Source: Streptomyces hokutonensis
Lineage (GTDB): Bacteria; Actinomycetota; Actinomycetes; Streptomycetales; Streptomycetaceae
Direction of reading: 5' to 3'
Assembly (NCBI RefSeq): GCF_000376565.1
Contig: NZ_BARG01000089.1
Span: 1 to 64,000, forward strand
DNA: 64,000 nucleotides
Shown here: piece after piece, positions 15,881-24,873 of the stretch
Position numbering within the stretch: the stretch's first letter is position 1
Layout: every line of letters starts with the position of its first letter
Position numbers and translations under genes: made by a program
Notes under the pieces: generated by a model
The model's input: the letters and a program-made list of their open reading frames with translations, nothing else
Databases searched by the model: none
Told to the model about the DNA's origin: nothing

Positions 15881-17881
15881 ATGCCGTCCCCCGCCCCGCA
15901 CGACCGTCTGCCGCTCGCCTTCGGAGGTGACTACAACCCCGAGCAGTGGCCGCGGGAGGTCTGGGAGGAGGACGTACGGCTGATGCGGGAGGCCGGTGTC
16001 ACGGCGGTCTCCCTCGGCGTCTTCTCCTGGGCCCGGCTGGAGCCGCGACCCGGCGCGTACGACTGGGAGTGGCTGGACACGGTGATCGGCCTGCTGCACG
16101 GGGCGGGCATCGCGGTGAACCTCGGCACGCCCACGGTCGTACCGCCGGCGTGGTTCTACCGCGCGCACCCCGACGCGCTGCCGGTGACACGGGAGGGCGT
16201 GCGCCTCGCCTTCGGCTCGCGCGGCGCGATCTGCCACTCCAACCCCGAGTACCGCGCGGCGGCGACGACGATCACGCGAGCGCTGGCCGAGCGCTACGGC
16301 AGCCACCCGGCCGTGGTCCTGTGGCACGTCCACAACGAGTACGGCGCCCCCGTCCTCGCCTGCTACTGCGATGTCTGCGCGGCGGCTTTCCGGGGGTGGC
16401 TGCGGGAGCGCTACGACACTCTCGACGCCCTCAACCACGCCTGGGGAACGGCTTTTTGGGGCCAGCAGTACGGCGACTGGGAGGAGATCACCCCGCCGCG
16501 CGCGACCCCGTCCGTATGCAATCCCACCCAGCAGCTCGACTACCACCGGTTCGCCGACGCGCAGGCCCGCGCCAACTTCGTCGCCGAGCGGGACATCCTG
16601 CACCGCCTCTCCCCCGGCGTGCCCGTCACCACCAACTTCATGGTCGCGCCGAGCCAGGGCCAGACCGTCGACTACTGGGCCTGGGCGAAGGAGGTCGACC
16701 TCGTCACCAACGACCACTACCTGATGACCGACGGCCGCCGCACGCACGTGAACCTGGCGCTGGCAGCCGACTTGACCCGCTCGGTGGCGGGCGGCGGCCC
16801 GTGGCTGCTCCTGGAACACGCGACGTCCGGGGTCAACTGGCAGCCGTACAACCCGGCGAAGCGCCCCGGTGAGATGGCCCGCAACTCACTCGGGCATGTG
16901 GCGCGCGGCTCCGAGGGCGCGATGTTCTTCCAGTGGCGGCAGTCGCAGTCGGGCGCGGAGAAGTTCCATACGGCGATGCTGGCGAACTCCGGTACGGACA
17001 ACCGGGGTTGGCGCGAGGTGACGGACCTCGGCCGACGCGTCGCGGGCCTCGCCGATCTGCGCGGCACCCGGACGCGCGGCGACGTGGCGATGGTGTGGTC
17101 GTGGGACTCCTGGTGGGCACAGAGCCTGGAGTGGCGGCCGAGCCAGGACCTGGACGCGCGGGAGCGGTTGGATTCCTTCTACGAGGCGCTCTACGACCGG
17201 CACTTGACGGTGGACTTCCTGCCGCCGACGGGGTTGGGGGACCTGGACCCGGAGCGGTATCCGCTGCTGGTGGTACCGCAGTTGTACTCCGCTCCGGTCG
17301 GGGTGGGCGCGGATCTGGAGCGGTACGTGGCGCGGGGCGGGACGCTGCTGGTCTCCTTCTTCTCCGGGATCGTCGACGAGAACGACACGCTGCATCCGGG
17401 CGCGTATCCGGGGGCGCTGCGGGACGTACTCGGCCTGACCGTCGAGGAGTTCGACCCGTTGCTGCCGGGCGAGACGGTGTCGGTGCGGGGTGCGGACGGT
17501 TCGTCGTACACCGCGGATCTCTGGTCGGAGGTCGTGCTCCCGGGTGCGGGCTGCGAGACGGTCGCGGTCTTCGCGGACGGTCGTACGGCGGGCGGGGCGG
17601 CGCTGACGCGGCACGCGGTGGGGTCGGGGACGGCCTGGTATCTGGCGACGCGGCTGACCGGTGCCGACCTGGCCACCGTGGTGGACCTCGCCCTCGCGGA
17701 CGCGGGCATCACGCCGGTCGATCTGCCGCGCGATGTCGAACTCGTCGTACGGGAGGGCGAGTCGGGGACCTTCCGCTTCGCGGTGAACCACACCGGGAGC
17801 GAGGTGAAGGTGGTGCTGCCGGACGGAAGCCGGGCGGCGGTACCGGCGGGCGGGGTGGAGGTCTTCCGCGACCCGCGCTGA
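15881..17881 (+). CDS. GH42 beta-galactosidase
   Basis: A 666-residue glycoside hydrolase family 42 enzyme without signal peptide. The acid/base Glu153 lies in WHVHNEYG and the nucleophile Glu312 in LLLEHATSG. Cysteines 161, 163 and 166 match the family zinc site. It removes terminal beta-galactosyl residues inside the cell, probably from imported beta-1,4-galacto-oligosaccharides (GanA-like). The start ATG at 15881 has GGGAG eight bases upstream; an upstream start at 15761 lacks a site and runs through the promoter. It is divergent from the importer operon and followed 69 bases later by the GH53 gene. Confidence 0.92.
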   Translation: MPSPAPHDRLPLAFGGDYNPEQWPREVWEEDVRLMREAGVTAVSLGVFSWARLEPRPGAYDWEWLDTVIGLLHGAGIAVNLGTPTVVPPAWFYRAHPDALPVTREGVRLAFGSRGAICHSNPEYRAAATTITRALAERYGSHPAVVLWHVHNEYGAPVLACYCDVCAAAFRGWLRERYDTLDALNHAWGTAFWGQQYGDWEEITPPRATPSVCNPTQQLDYHRFADAQARANFVAERDILHRLSPGVPVTTNFMVAPSQGQTVDYWAWAKEVDLVTNDHYLMTDGRRTHVNLALAADLTRSVAGGGPWLLLEHATSGVNWQPYNPAKRPGEMARNSLGHVARGSEGAMFFQWRQSQSGAEKFHTAMLANSGTDNRGWREVTDLGRRVAGLADLRGTRTRGDVAMVWSWDSWWAQSLEWRPSQDLDARERLDSFYEALYDRHLTVDFLPPTGLGDLDPERYPLLVVPQLYSAPVGVGADLERYVARGGTLLVSFFSGIVDENDTLHPGAYPGALRDVLGLTVEEFDPLLPGETVSVRGADGSSYTADLWSEVVLPGAGCETVAVFADGRTAGGAALTRHAVGSGTAWYLATRLTGADLATVVDLALADAGITPVDLPRDVELVVREGESGTFRFAVNHTGSEVKVVLPDGSRAAVPAGGVEVFRDPR

Positions 17882-17950
17882 CCTCGACTGTTTGCTTCTT
17901 CGGCTCAACTCGCTTGTTTCTCTGGTTACTTGGTGAAGGGAAGTCTTGTG

Positions 17951-19093
17951 ATGCGCAGACGCAGTGTTCTTACGGCGGCGGGTGCGGCGGCACTCTCGGT
18001 ACCGTTGCTGGCCGCGGCGCCGGCGGTGGCCGCCGACCGGCGCCGGCTGGAGATCCGGGGGATGGACATCTCGTCGCTCCCCAAGGACGAGGCCTTCGGT
18101 GCGGTGTACCGCCGGGCGGACGGCCGCCGGGACGACCCGATCCGCATCCTCGCGGATGCCGGGGTGACCCACGCCCGCCTCAAGGTCTGGGTGAACCCGG
18201 CCGACGGCTACAACAACAAGAGGCACATCCTCCCGCTGGCCAAGCGGCTGCGCCGGGCCGGGATCGGCATCTGGGTCGACTTCCACTACTCCGACACCTG
18301 GGCCGACCCGTCCCACCAGACCAAGCCGGCGGCCTGGGCGGACCTGGACGTGGCGGGCCTGACCAGGGCGGTCTACGACCACACCGCCGACGTGCTGGGC
18401 GCGTTGCGCCGTCAGGGCACCCCGGCCGACCTGGTCCAGATCGGCAACGAGATCAACGGCGGTCTGCTCTGGCCCACCGGCAAGAACTGGGGTGACGACG
18501 CCGGGGGTTGGGGCAACCTGACGACCTTCCTGAAGGCGGGCCTGAACGCCGCCCACGACACAACCCCCCGCATCCGCACGATGCTCCACATCGCCTCGGG
18601 CGGCGACAACGGCACGTCCCGCTGGTGGTACGACAACGTGGTGGCCGACGGGGTCGACTTCGACATCATCGCCCAGTCGTACTACCCGTTCTGGCACGGC
18701 GCCCCGGCGGCAGCGGCGGCCAACTTGGCCGACCTGGCCGCCCGTTACGACAAGCCGGTGCTGATCGCCGAGACCGCGTACCCGTTCACGCTGGAGAGCG
18801 AGGACGCGACGAACGACATCATGTACGACCCCTCACAGCTCACGGAGGGCTACCCTGCGACCCCGGCCGGCCAGGCGGCGTGGCTGCGCACGGTGGCCGA
18901 CCTGATGGTGGACGTCCCCGGCGGCAAGGGCCTCGGCTACTGCTACTGGGAGGGCGTCTGGACCTACCGCAAGGGCGACGGCTGGGACCCGACCGACCCG
19001 GCGTCCGGCAACGCGTGGGAGAACCTCGCCCTGTTCGACTTCGACGACAAGGCACTGCCGGGGCTGAAGACGCTGGGCCGCTACCGGTCGTAG
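17951..19093 (+). CDS. GH53 secreted endo-beta-1,4-galactanase
   Basis: A 380-residue arabinogalactan endo-1,4-beta-galactosidase. A twin-arginine-like signal (MRRRSVLTAAG) ends near AVAA at 28. The acid/base Glu167 is in GNEING and the nucleophile Glu274 in IAETAYP, with the family motifs GMDISSL and VNPADGYNN. It cuts plant galactan (pectin side chains) outside the cell to oligomers the ABC importer can take up (GanB-like). Start ATG at 17951 follows GAAGGGAAG; a GTG one codon earlier is equally possible. It is co-directional with the GH42 gene. Confidence 0.9.
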   Translation: MRRRSVLTAAGAAALSVPLLAAAPAVAADRRRLEIRGMDISSLPKDEAFGAVYRRADGRRDDPIRILADAGVTHARLKVWVNPADGYNNKRHILPLAKRLRRAGIGIWVDFHYSDTWADPSHQTKPAAWADLDVAGLTRAVYDHTADVLGALRRQGTPADLVQIGNEINGGLLWPTGKNWGDDAGGWGNLTTFLKAGLNAAHDTTPRIRTMLHIASGGDNGTSRWWYDNVVADGVDFDIIAQSYYPFWHGAPAAAAANLADLAARYDKPVLIAETAYPFTLESEDATNDIMYDPSQLTEGYPATPAGQAAWLRTVADLMVDVPGGKGLGYCYWEGVWTYRKGDGWDPTDPASGNAWENLALFDFDDKALPGLKTLGRYRS

Positions 19094-19204
19094 CGCCCCC
19101 TCCCCACCCCTCCCAAAAAAAGTGTGTCGCTTTCCCTCGAACCTTCACACTTCCACAACCCCCTGGCAGACGGCGCAGCCGACCCTCGTCCGACCGCCCG
19201 TCAA

Positions 19205-20407
19205 CTACCCGTGTGCCGCCGCCAGATGCTTCGCCAGCCGCGGCGACGCGAACTCCGTCCCGCACACGAACCGCATCACCGGCCCGTAGGAGGACGCGGC
19301 CGGCAGCCCTGTGAAGTACACCCCCGGCACGGACGACACATACCCGGCACCGAGCTTCGGCGTACCCCGGCTCACCGCGAGCTGGGTGCGCAGCTCGTGG
19401 CCCAGGAAGTCCATCGCCGCGATGTCGACCCGGTAGCCCGTCGCCGAGATGACGTGGTCGGCGGCGAGCTGCTCGGTGCCGCCGCCGTGCGTGCCGACCG
19501 TCAGGACCGGGCTGCCCGCCTCCGCGTCCGCCCGTACGATCCGGTCGACCTCGCTGACCTGCACCTTCCCCTCGAACCGCTCGCGCAGCCACCACGCGCC
19601 GAGCGGGCCGAGCACCCGGCGCACCAGGTAGTGGCGGGTCCCCTCGGGGAGATAGCGGTACGGCTGCGGGTAGTAGCTCAGCGCCCACAGGGACCAGGCG
19701 CGTCCGAAGGGGGACTCCGGGCGCAGCTTCGGCTGGTCCCACGGCGCCGCGCCGAACGCGACCCGGCCGCGCCCGCGCGAGACGATCCGGACCTGCGCGC
19801 CCGCCTCCGCCGCGAGGACCGCCGTCTCCAGCGCGGACTGTCCGGCGCCGACGACGATCAGTTCCTTGCCCTTGAACCCGCTCAGGTCGTGGTGCTGGGA
19901 GCTGTGCGAGACGGGACCGGTGGGTGCGGGGCCGTCGGCCGCCGCTGCCGCCAGCTCGGGCGGGAGGTGGGCCAGGCCGTAGAGACCGGTCGCCACCACG
20001 ACCGCGCGGGCCGTGAACAACTCCCCAGAGTCCAGCTTGAGTTCGAAGCCGCCGCCCTTGTTCCGGTCCACCGACACGACCCGTACCCGCTCCAGCTCGG
20101 GCACCAGCTTCTGCTGGAACCACTCGCCGTAGCCGATGAAGGTCTCGATGGGGATGATGTCCTCGTCGGTGACCAGGCGGGGGATGCCGGCCGCGTCGCA
20201 GTAGTCGACGAGGTTGTGGCCGGGCTGCGGGGCGTCGAAGTTGGAGGCGGCCGGAGTCGACTTCAGGAGCATTCCGGCCGGCATGTGGTCGCGCCAGCTG
20301 ACCATGGGCTCGCCGAAGACACGGACCGGAATGCCGCGCGCCCGAAGATGCGCGGCGGTGGACAGGCCGAACGGGCCGGCGCCGATGATTGCTACCGGTT
20401 GAATCAC
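19205..20407 (-). CDS. FAD/NAD(P)-binding monooxygenase-like oxidoreductase
   Basis: A 400-residue flavoprotein with two Rossmann loops: FAD site GAGPFG at 9-14 and pyridine-nucleotide site VGAGQSALE near 186-194. The ATG motif (VVVATGLYG, 137-144) links the domains. This is the layout of flavin monooxygenases, including N-hydroxylases and Baeyer-Villiger enzymes. No membrane segment. It follows the ATP-grasp gene by 67 bases on the same strand, so the two likely act on one compound. The specific substrate is not recognisable. Confidence 0.75.
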   Translation of the reverse strand: MIQPVAIIGAGPFGLSTAAHLRARGIPVRVFGEPMVSWRDHMPAGMLLKSTPAASNFDAPQPGHNLVDYCDAAGIPRLVTDEDIIPIETFIGYGEWFQQKLVPELERVRVVSVDRNKGGGFELKLDSGELFTARAVVVATGLYGLAHLPPELAAAAADGPAPTGPVSHSSQHHDLSGFKGKELIVVGAGQSALETAVLAAEAGAQVRIVSRGRGRVAFGAAPWDQPKLRPESPFGRAWSLWALSYYPQPYRYLPEGTRHYLVRRVLGPLGAWWLRERFEGKVQVSEVDRIVRADAEAGSPVLTVGTHGGGTEQLAADHVISATGYRVDIAAMDFLGHELRTQLAVSRGTPKLGAGYVSSVPGVYFTGLPAASSYGPVMRFVCGTEFASPRLAKHLAAAHG

Positions 20408-20474
20408 GAAGTCCCTCCCCAGGACGTCATTTCGCCACTTCGTGCTGGAGCTGCCGCCACCTGTTCCTTACCGA

Positions 20475-21758
20475 CTACTGGTGGCCGCTACTGGTGCCGC
20501 TGCCGCGCCGGTTGGTGCGCCACAGCTGATACAGATGCTTCGCGCCCGGCCGCACGAAGCGAGCGAGCATCGTGAAGAACGGCCGCAGGTCGTCACCCGC
20601 GAGCCAGGCCAGCTCGGTCCCGCTCGCCTTCACCGGCGCGTGCGGCGTCGTATAGCCGCTGCGGCGGTAGGCGAGGAGGGCGGGCAGGTCGATGTTCTCC
20701 ACGATGTACCGGTGGCCGGCGCGCTGTTCCCCCTCCGGGACGGGGCGGCCGGTCAGGTCGAGGTGCATGGCGCGGACGACGTCCACTCCCGACTCGTTCT
20801 CGAAGAGCCGGAACTGGGCGCCCATGCGGGGGTTGAAGTCGAGCAGTTTGTACTGACCGTCGCGCCGGTCGAAGCGCAGGTCGAGGTCGATGATTCCGGT
20901 GAAGCCGATCTGTTTGATGAAACGCGCGGCGAGATCCGCGAGTTCCGGATTGTCCACGACGTATGCATTTGCCGTCATGCCCGCGTGCGGCGGCCAGGAG
21001 CGCACCTTGACGCCGGTGAACATGGCGAGCGGGGTGGAGTCCTGGTCGAAGTAGGCGTGCACGATCCAGTCCTCGGCGTCCTCCCTCGGCAGGTACTCCT
21101 GGAGGATCACGCCGGGGTGCTCGCCCCAGTCACGGGCGAGCGCGAGCAGTCCCTCGCGGGTGGAGATCCTCGTCGTGCCGTTGACCGCGGGCCGGGAGCG
21201 TCGTACGAACGCCTCCCGGTTCTTGGCCACGATCGGGAAGCGGGCCTTCTCCGCGAAGTCGACGATGTCGTCGTAGGACTGCGGAAAGGCGGCGGCGGGG
21301 CTGGGAATGCCGTGTTCCACGCAGAGTTCGTGCAGCCCCTGTTTGCTGGCGAGGTGGCGCGGCAGTTTCGGATCCACGCGCGGTAACAGGAATCGGTCGG
21401 TGAGTTCGTCCTGATGTTCGGCGATCAGGACGGCGGCCTCCTCGTCGGTGGGGATGAGGACGGTGGGACGGCCGATGCGGCGCCCGATGCGCAGCAGTCC
21501 CTCGACGAGTCGTTCGGGTTCCTCGGTGCCGGTCGTCGGCCAGACGAACGCGCGTTCCAGATAACGGGATGCCGCGGCCGGCGTGTATCGGTCCTCCGTG
21601 ATTGCATACATCGGCACGCCGAGACGCCCGAGACTGCGGATCGCGCCCACCCCGCCGTGATGCAGCGGATAGGAGCCGAACTTCACGATCAGGCCCGGCA
21701 CTTCGCGGTCGGCCTCGAAAGGCACGCTGCTGGTGCGTTTGGCCACGGGTCCCCCCAC
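20475..21758 (-). CDS. ATP-grasp carboxylate-amine ligase-like protein
   Basis: A 427-residue ATP-grasp protein. A PreATP-grasp region covers about 20-115. Nucleotide-binding Lys lies in FPIVAKNREA and acidic contacts in VILQEYLPRED. The metal-binding pair sits in the segment ending LLDFNPRMG (Asp and Asn). Such enzymes join a carboxylate to an amine, thiol or other nucleophile via an acyl-phosphate. It does not look like purine or D-Ala-D-Ala enzymes. Two GTG starts (21758 and 21746) each have a G-rich site; the longer is given. It pairs with the flavoprotein downstream. Confidence 0.75.
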   Translation of the reverse strand: MGGPVAKRTSSVPFEADREVPGLIVKFGSYPLHHGGVGAIRSLGRLGVPMYAITEDRYTPAAASRYLERAFVWPTTGTEEPERLVEGLLRIGRRIGRPTVLIPTDEEAAVLIAEHQDELTDRFLLPRVDPKLPRHLASKQGLHELCVEHGIPSPAAAFPQSYDDIVDFAEKARFPIVAKNREAFVRRSRPAVNGTTRISTREGLLALARDWGEHPGVILQEYLPREDAEDWIVHAYFDQDSTPLAMFTGVKVRSWPPHAGMTANAYVVDNPELADLAARFIKQIGFTGIIDLDLRFDRRDGQYKLLDFNPRMGAQFRLFENESGVDVVRAMHLDLTGRPVPEGEQRAGHRYIVENIDLPALLAYRRSGYTTPHAPVKASGTELAWLAGDDLRPFFTMLARFVRPGAKHLYQLWRTNRRGSGTSSGHQ

Positions 21759-21943
21759 GTGTCCCCCCTACGGACCGGACCCACCCCGTCCGTGTCCCCC
21801 AAAGGACGCTAAGCCGGAATTGCCTCCTCCGACAAGGCCTATTCGGACATTGCGAACTCTTTAGACACTGCCGGTCCCTGCAACTCACCCGTAACGTGTG
21901 GCGCGGCCACATGCGAGTACGCACGAGAGTGAGGCAGCACCCC

Positions 21944-23158
21944 ATGCCCCCCTTCGATCTTCCCGAGGGCGATCCCTTCGGCCCGCACAACCTTCCCTAC
22001 GGCGTCTTCTCGCCCCTCGGCTCGGACGAACGGACCGTCGGCGTCCGCTACGGCGACCAGGTGCTCGACGCGGGCGCCGCCGCCGCCGCGCTCGGCTCGC
22101 CGTACGTCTCCCTGCTCGCGCACCCCACCCTCGGCCCGCTGCTCGCCGCGGGCCGTACGGCCTGGTCGGACGTCCGGCGCGCGCTGACCGCGTGGGTGAC
22201 GGTGCCGTCCCACCAGGAGACGATCGCCCCCTTCCTCCACCCGCTCTCCGCGGTGACCCTGCACCTCCCCTTCGAGGTCGCGGACTACGTCGACTTCTAC
22301 GCCTCCGAGAACCACGCCCGGAACGTCGGCCGCATCTTCCGCCCCGACGCGCCCGACTCCCTGACCCCCAACTGGAAGCATCTGCCCATCGGTTACCACG
22401 GCCGCTCGGGCACGATCGTGGTCTCGGACACGGACGTCGTACGACCGTCCGGGCAGCGCAAGTCCCCGTCCGACCCCGCGCCCGTCTTCGGCCCGTCGAT
22501 CCGCCTGGACATCGAGGCGGAGGTCGGCTTCGTGGTCGGCACGCCGTCGCGGATGGGCGAGCCGGTCGCGCTCGCCGACTTCCGCGAGCACGTCTTCGGC
22601 CTGTGCCTCCTCAACGACTGGTCCGCGCGCGACATCCAGGCCTGGGAGTACGTCCCCCTCGGCCCGTTCCTCGGCAAGTCCTTCGCCACGTCGGTGTCGG
22701 CGTGGATCACCCCGCTGGACGCGCTGGAGGACGCGCGGGTGGTACCACCGGCGCGCACCCACACCCTCCTCCCCTATCTGGACGACTCGGCGGAGGAGCC
22801 CGGGGGCTACGACCTCCGCATCTCGGTCGCGATCAACGGTCACGTCGTCTCCGAGCCGCCGTTCTCCACCATGTACTGGACCGCCGCCCAGCAGCTCGCC
22901 CAGATGACGGTCAACGGCGCCTCCCTGCGCACCGGCGACCTCTACGGCTCCGGCACGGTCAGCGGGCCGGCCGAACGCGAGCGCGGTTCACTCCTGGAGC
23001 TGACCTGGAACGGGCGCGACGCCCTCGAACTCCCGGACGGCAAGCGGACGTTCCTGGAGGACGGCGACGTCGTGACCCTGTCGGCGTGGGCCCCGGGCGC
23101 GGACGGCACGCACGTGGGTCTCGGCGAGGTCACCGGGCGGATCGTGGGGCGGGGCTGA
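21944..23158 (+). CDS. fahA: Fumarylacetoacetase
   Basis: A 404-residue enzyme that hydrolyses 4-fumarylacetoacetate to fumarate and acetoacetate, the last step of tyrosine breakdown. Metal ligands of the family are in place: Asp in YVDFYASENHA (about 117, with Glu122 and catalytic His124), Glu191 and Glu193 in IEAEVGF, and Asp225 in LNDWSARD. ATG at 21944 has GTGAGG upstream; an ATG 33 bases earlier is less likely. It stands alone, with no homogentisate dioxygenase beside it. Confidence 0.93.
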   Translation: MPPFDLPEGDPFGPHNLPYGVFSPLGSDERTVGVRYGDQVLDAGAAAAALGSPYVSLLAHPTLGPLLAAGRTAWSDVRRALTAWVTVPSHQETIAPFLHPLSAVTLHLPFEVADYVDFYASENHARNVGRIFRPDAPDSLTPNWKHLPIGYHGRSGTIVVSDTDVVRPSGQRKSPSDPAPVFGPSIRLDIEAEVGFVVGTPSRMGEPVALADFREHVFGLCLLNDWSARDIQAWEYVPLGPFLGKSFATSVSAWITPLDALEDARVVPPARTHTLLPYLDDSAEEPGGYDLRISVAINGHVVSEPPFSTMYWTAAQQLAQMTVNGASLRTGDLYGSGTVSGPAERERGSLLELTWNGRDALELPDGKRTFLEDGDVVTLSAWAPGADGTHVGLGEVTGRIVGRG

Positions 23159-23159
23159 G

Positions 23160-23580
23160 GTGAGTTGTGGGCGGGAGGGGTGAGGCGGGTCGCGGGTCGC
23201 GGGCCGGGGTTCGGGCCGGTGGCGGGCGAGGCGCGAGGCGGCTCGCGGGCAGAGGGTGATGCGGGTCGTGGGCAGAGGGTGATGCGGGTTGCGGGTGGGG
23301 CGCGGGCCGAGGCTCGGACGGGTTGCGGGGAGGCGTGAGGCGGCTCGCGGGCAGAGGGTGATGCGGGTCGCGGGTGGGGCGCGGGCCGAGAATCGGGCGG
23401 GTTGCGGGGAGGCGTGAGGCGGCTCGCGGGCCGGGGCTCGGGCGGCTCGCGGGCCGGGGCTCGGGCGGGTCGCGGGCGAGGCGTGAGGCGGCTCGCGGGC
23501 CGGGGCTCAGGCGGGTCGCGCGGAGGCGTGAGGCGGCTCGGGGGCCGGAGTTGGGGTGGTCGCGGGTGCGTCCGGTGCTC
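23160..23580. repeat. Degenerate GC-rich tandem-repeat tract
   Basis: About 420 bases built from short G-rich words. The word AGGCGTGAGGCGGCTCGCGGG recurs starting near 23331, 23410 and 23479, with a partial copy at 23524. GCAGAGGGTGATGCGGGT starts at 23249, 23272 and 23351. The best-kept long unit repeats with a 79-base period (23272 to 23350 against 23351 onward). Every frame is open because stop codons are scarce, giving Arg/Pro/Ser/Ala-rich pseudo-proteins, but none has a homology-like feature. It lies between the fumarylacetoacetase and M56 genes. Confidence 0.8.
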
Positions 23581-23726
23581 GTCGTACACCTGACTCCGGC
23601 CGCCCGGACAGTCATACTGACGGCGGGCGGCCCACACCTCGTGCGCCCGCCCTCGGGTACAGCCGCACCCGCGCCTCCCACTCGTCCCCCTGTCTGTGCC
23701 GTTGACCAGGATCCGGAGCCCGTGGC

Positions 23727-24665
23727 ATGACCGTCTGCCTGCTCCTGCTGAGCGTCGTCGCCCTCTCGGCCGCCGTGCCGGTTCCGCGCGCGCTGACCCG
23801 GGCCGGGTGGCCCGAGCGGGAACCCGTGGTCGGCCTGTGGGTGTGGCAGTGCCTGGTCGCCACGGTCCTGCTGTGCTGTCTGGGCGCCCTCGTGCTCGGC
23901 GCGGCGGCCGTCTTCCACACCGTCCGCGACCATGTCTTCGCCCCGGCCCCGCCCGCCGTCACCGCGGCCTACGACCTCTCCGCCGCCCCGGTCTGGGCGG
24001 TCGCCCTCACGCTGTCCCTCGCCTGCGGCGCCGCCTGGACGACAGCGATGCTGGCCCGCGAACTCGCCGAGGCCCGGCGCCGGCGCGGTCAGGCCCGCGC
24101 GCATCTGCGGGAGCGCGCCCCCGACCTGCCCGCCGGGCTGCCCCCGGCGCGCGGCCCGCTCCTCGTCCTGGAGGACGAGTACCCGGACGCCTGGTGGATG
24201 CCGGGCCATCCACCCCAACTGGTCGTCACCACGGGCGCCCTGCACCGCCTCACCGGCCACCAGCTCGACGCGGTCCTCACCCACGAACGCGGCCACGCCC
24301 GCGCCCACCACGACTGGCTGCTGCACCTGTCGACCGCGCTGGCCTCCGGTTTCCCGCGCGTCCCGCTGTTCGCCCACTTCTGCGACCAGACCCACCGCCT
24401 GGTGGAACTCGCCGCGGACGACACGGCGTCCCGCCAATGCGGCCACCTCACCACCGCACTGGCCCTGATCGAACTCAACAACCACCGCGGCGTCCTCTCC
24501 TGCGCCTCCAGCCACCGCCTCCTCGGCGAACGAGTCGACCGCCTCCTGGACCCCCGCCCCCGCCTGGGCCGCCGCCGCCGAGCCCTGACGACGACGGTGG
24601 CGACACTGGTCCCGCTGCTGCCGCTCTTGATCGTGTTCGCGCCGGGGCTGACGGCGCTGGGGTGA
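23727..24665 (+). CDS. M56 family membrane metallopeptidase
   Basis: A 312-residue integral membrane protease of the BlaR1/MecR1 peptidase family. N-terminal helices lie near 1-20, 36-64 and 84-110, and a C-terminal helix near 288-307. The zinc site is HERGH at 186-190 with Glu227 (RLVELAADD) as likely third ligand. It has no C-terminal penicillin-sensor domain. In actinobacteria these genes normally sit beside a BlaI/CopY-type repressor that the protease inactivates; none is next to it here. The start lacks a strong ribosome site. Confidence 0.85.
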   Translation: MTVCLLLLSVVALSAAVPVPRALTRAGWPEREPVVGLWVWQCLVATVLLCCLGALVLGAAAVFHTVRDHVFAPAPPAVTAAYDLSAAPVWAVALTLSLACGAAWTTAMLARELAEARRRRGQARAHLRERAPDLPAGLPPARGPLLVLEDEYPDAWWMPGHPPQLVVTTGALHRLTGHQLDAVLTHERGHARAHHDWLLHLSTALASGFPRVPLFAHFCDQTHRLVELAADDTASRQCGHLTTALALIELNNHRGVLSCASSHRLLGERVDRLLDPRPRLGRRRRALTTTVATLVPLLPLLIVFAPGLTALG

Positions 24666-24753
24666 GGGCGCGGAGGCGCGGGCACTGCGTCGGCGACCGT
24701 GGGCCGACGACCGTGAGCTGATCGCCCCGGCCGGCGACCATGAGCCGGCGAAC

Positions 24754-24778
24754 GTGGCAGATGTCCCCCATCTGTCAC
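24754..24778. promoter_or_regulatory. Palindrome upstream of the GntR gene, candidate operator
   Basis: GTGGCAGATG (24754-24763) and CATCTGTCAC (24769-24778) form 10-base arms with one mismatch around a five-base centre. It lies about 100 bases before the GntR start. GntR-family proteins bind such inverted repeats, and autoregulation is usual, so it is a plausible operator for the downstream gene set. Confidence 0.4.
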
Positions 24779-24873
24779 CATCCGCCCAGCTCAGCCGCCC
24801 CGCCGCCGGAGGCCCCGGTGGCGCAACACTCCCGCAACACTCTGTTCCCTACCGGCTCGCTATGGTTCGAAAC

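Noticed and set aside
23160..23580. CRISPR-like array
   Set aside because: The repeats are degenerate and tandem, without uniform spacers, and no cas gene is present in the window.
22942..24515. Long minus-strand frames over the tandem repeat and the M56 gene
   Set aside because: They read as Arg/Pro/Ser-rich repeats and overlap convincing plus-strand genes; they are open because stop codons are rare at this GC content.
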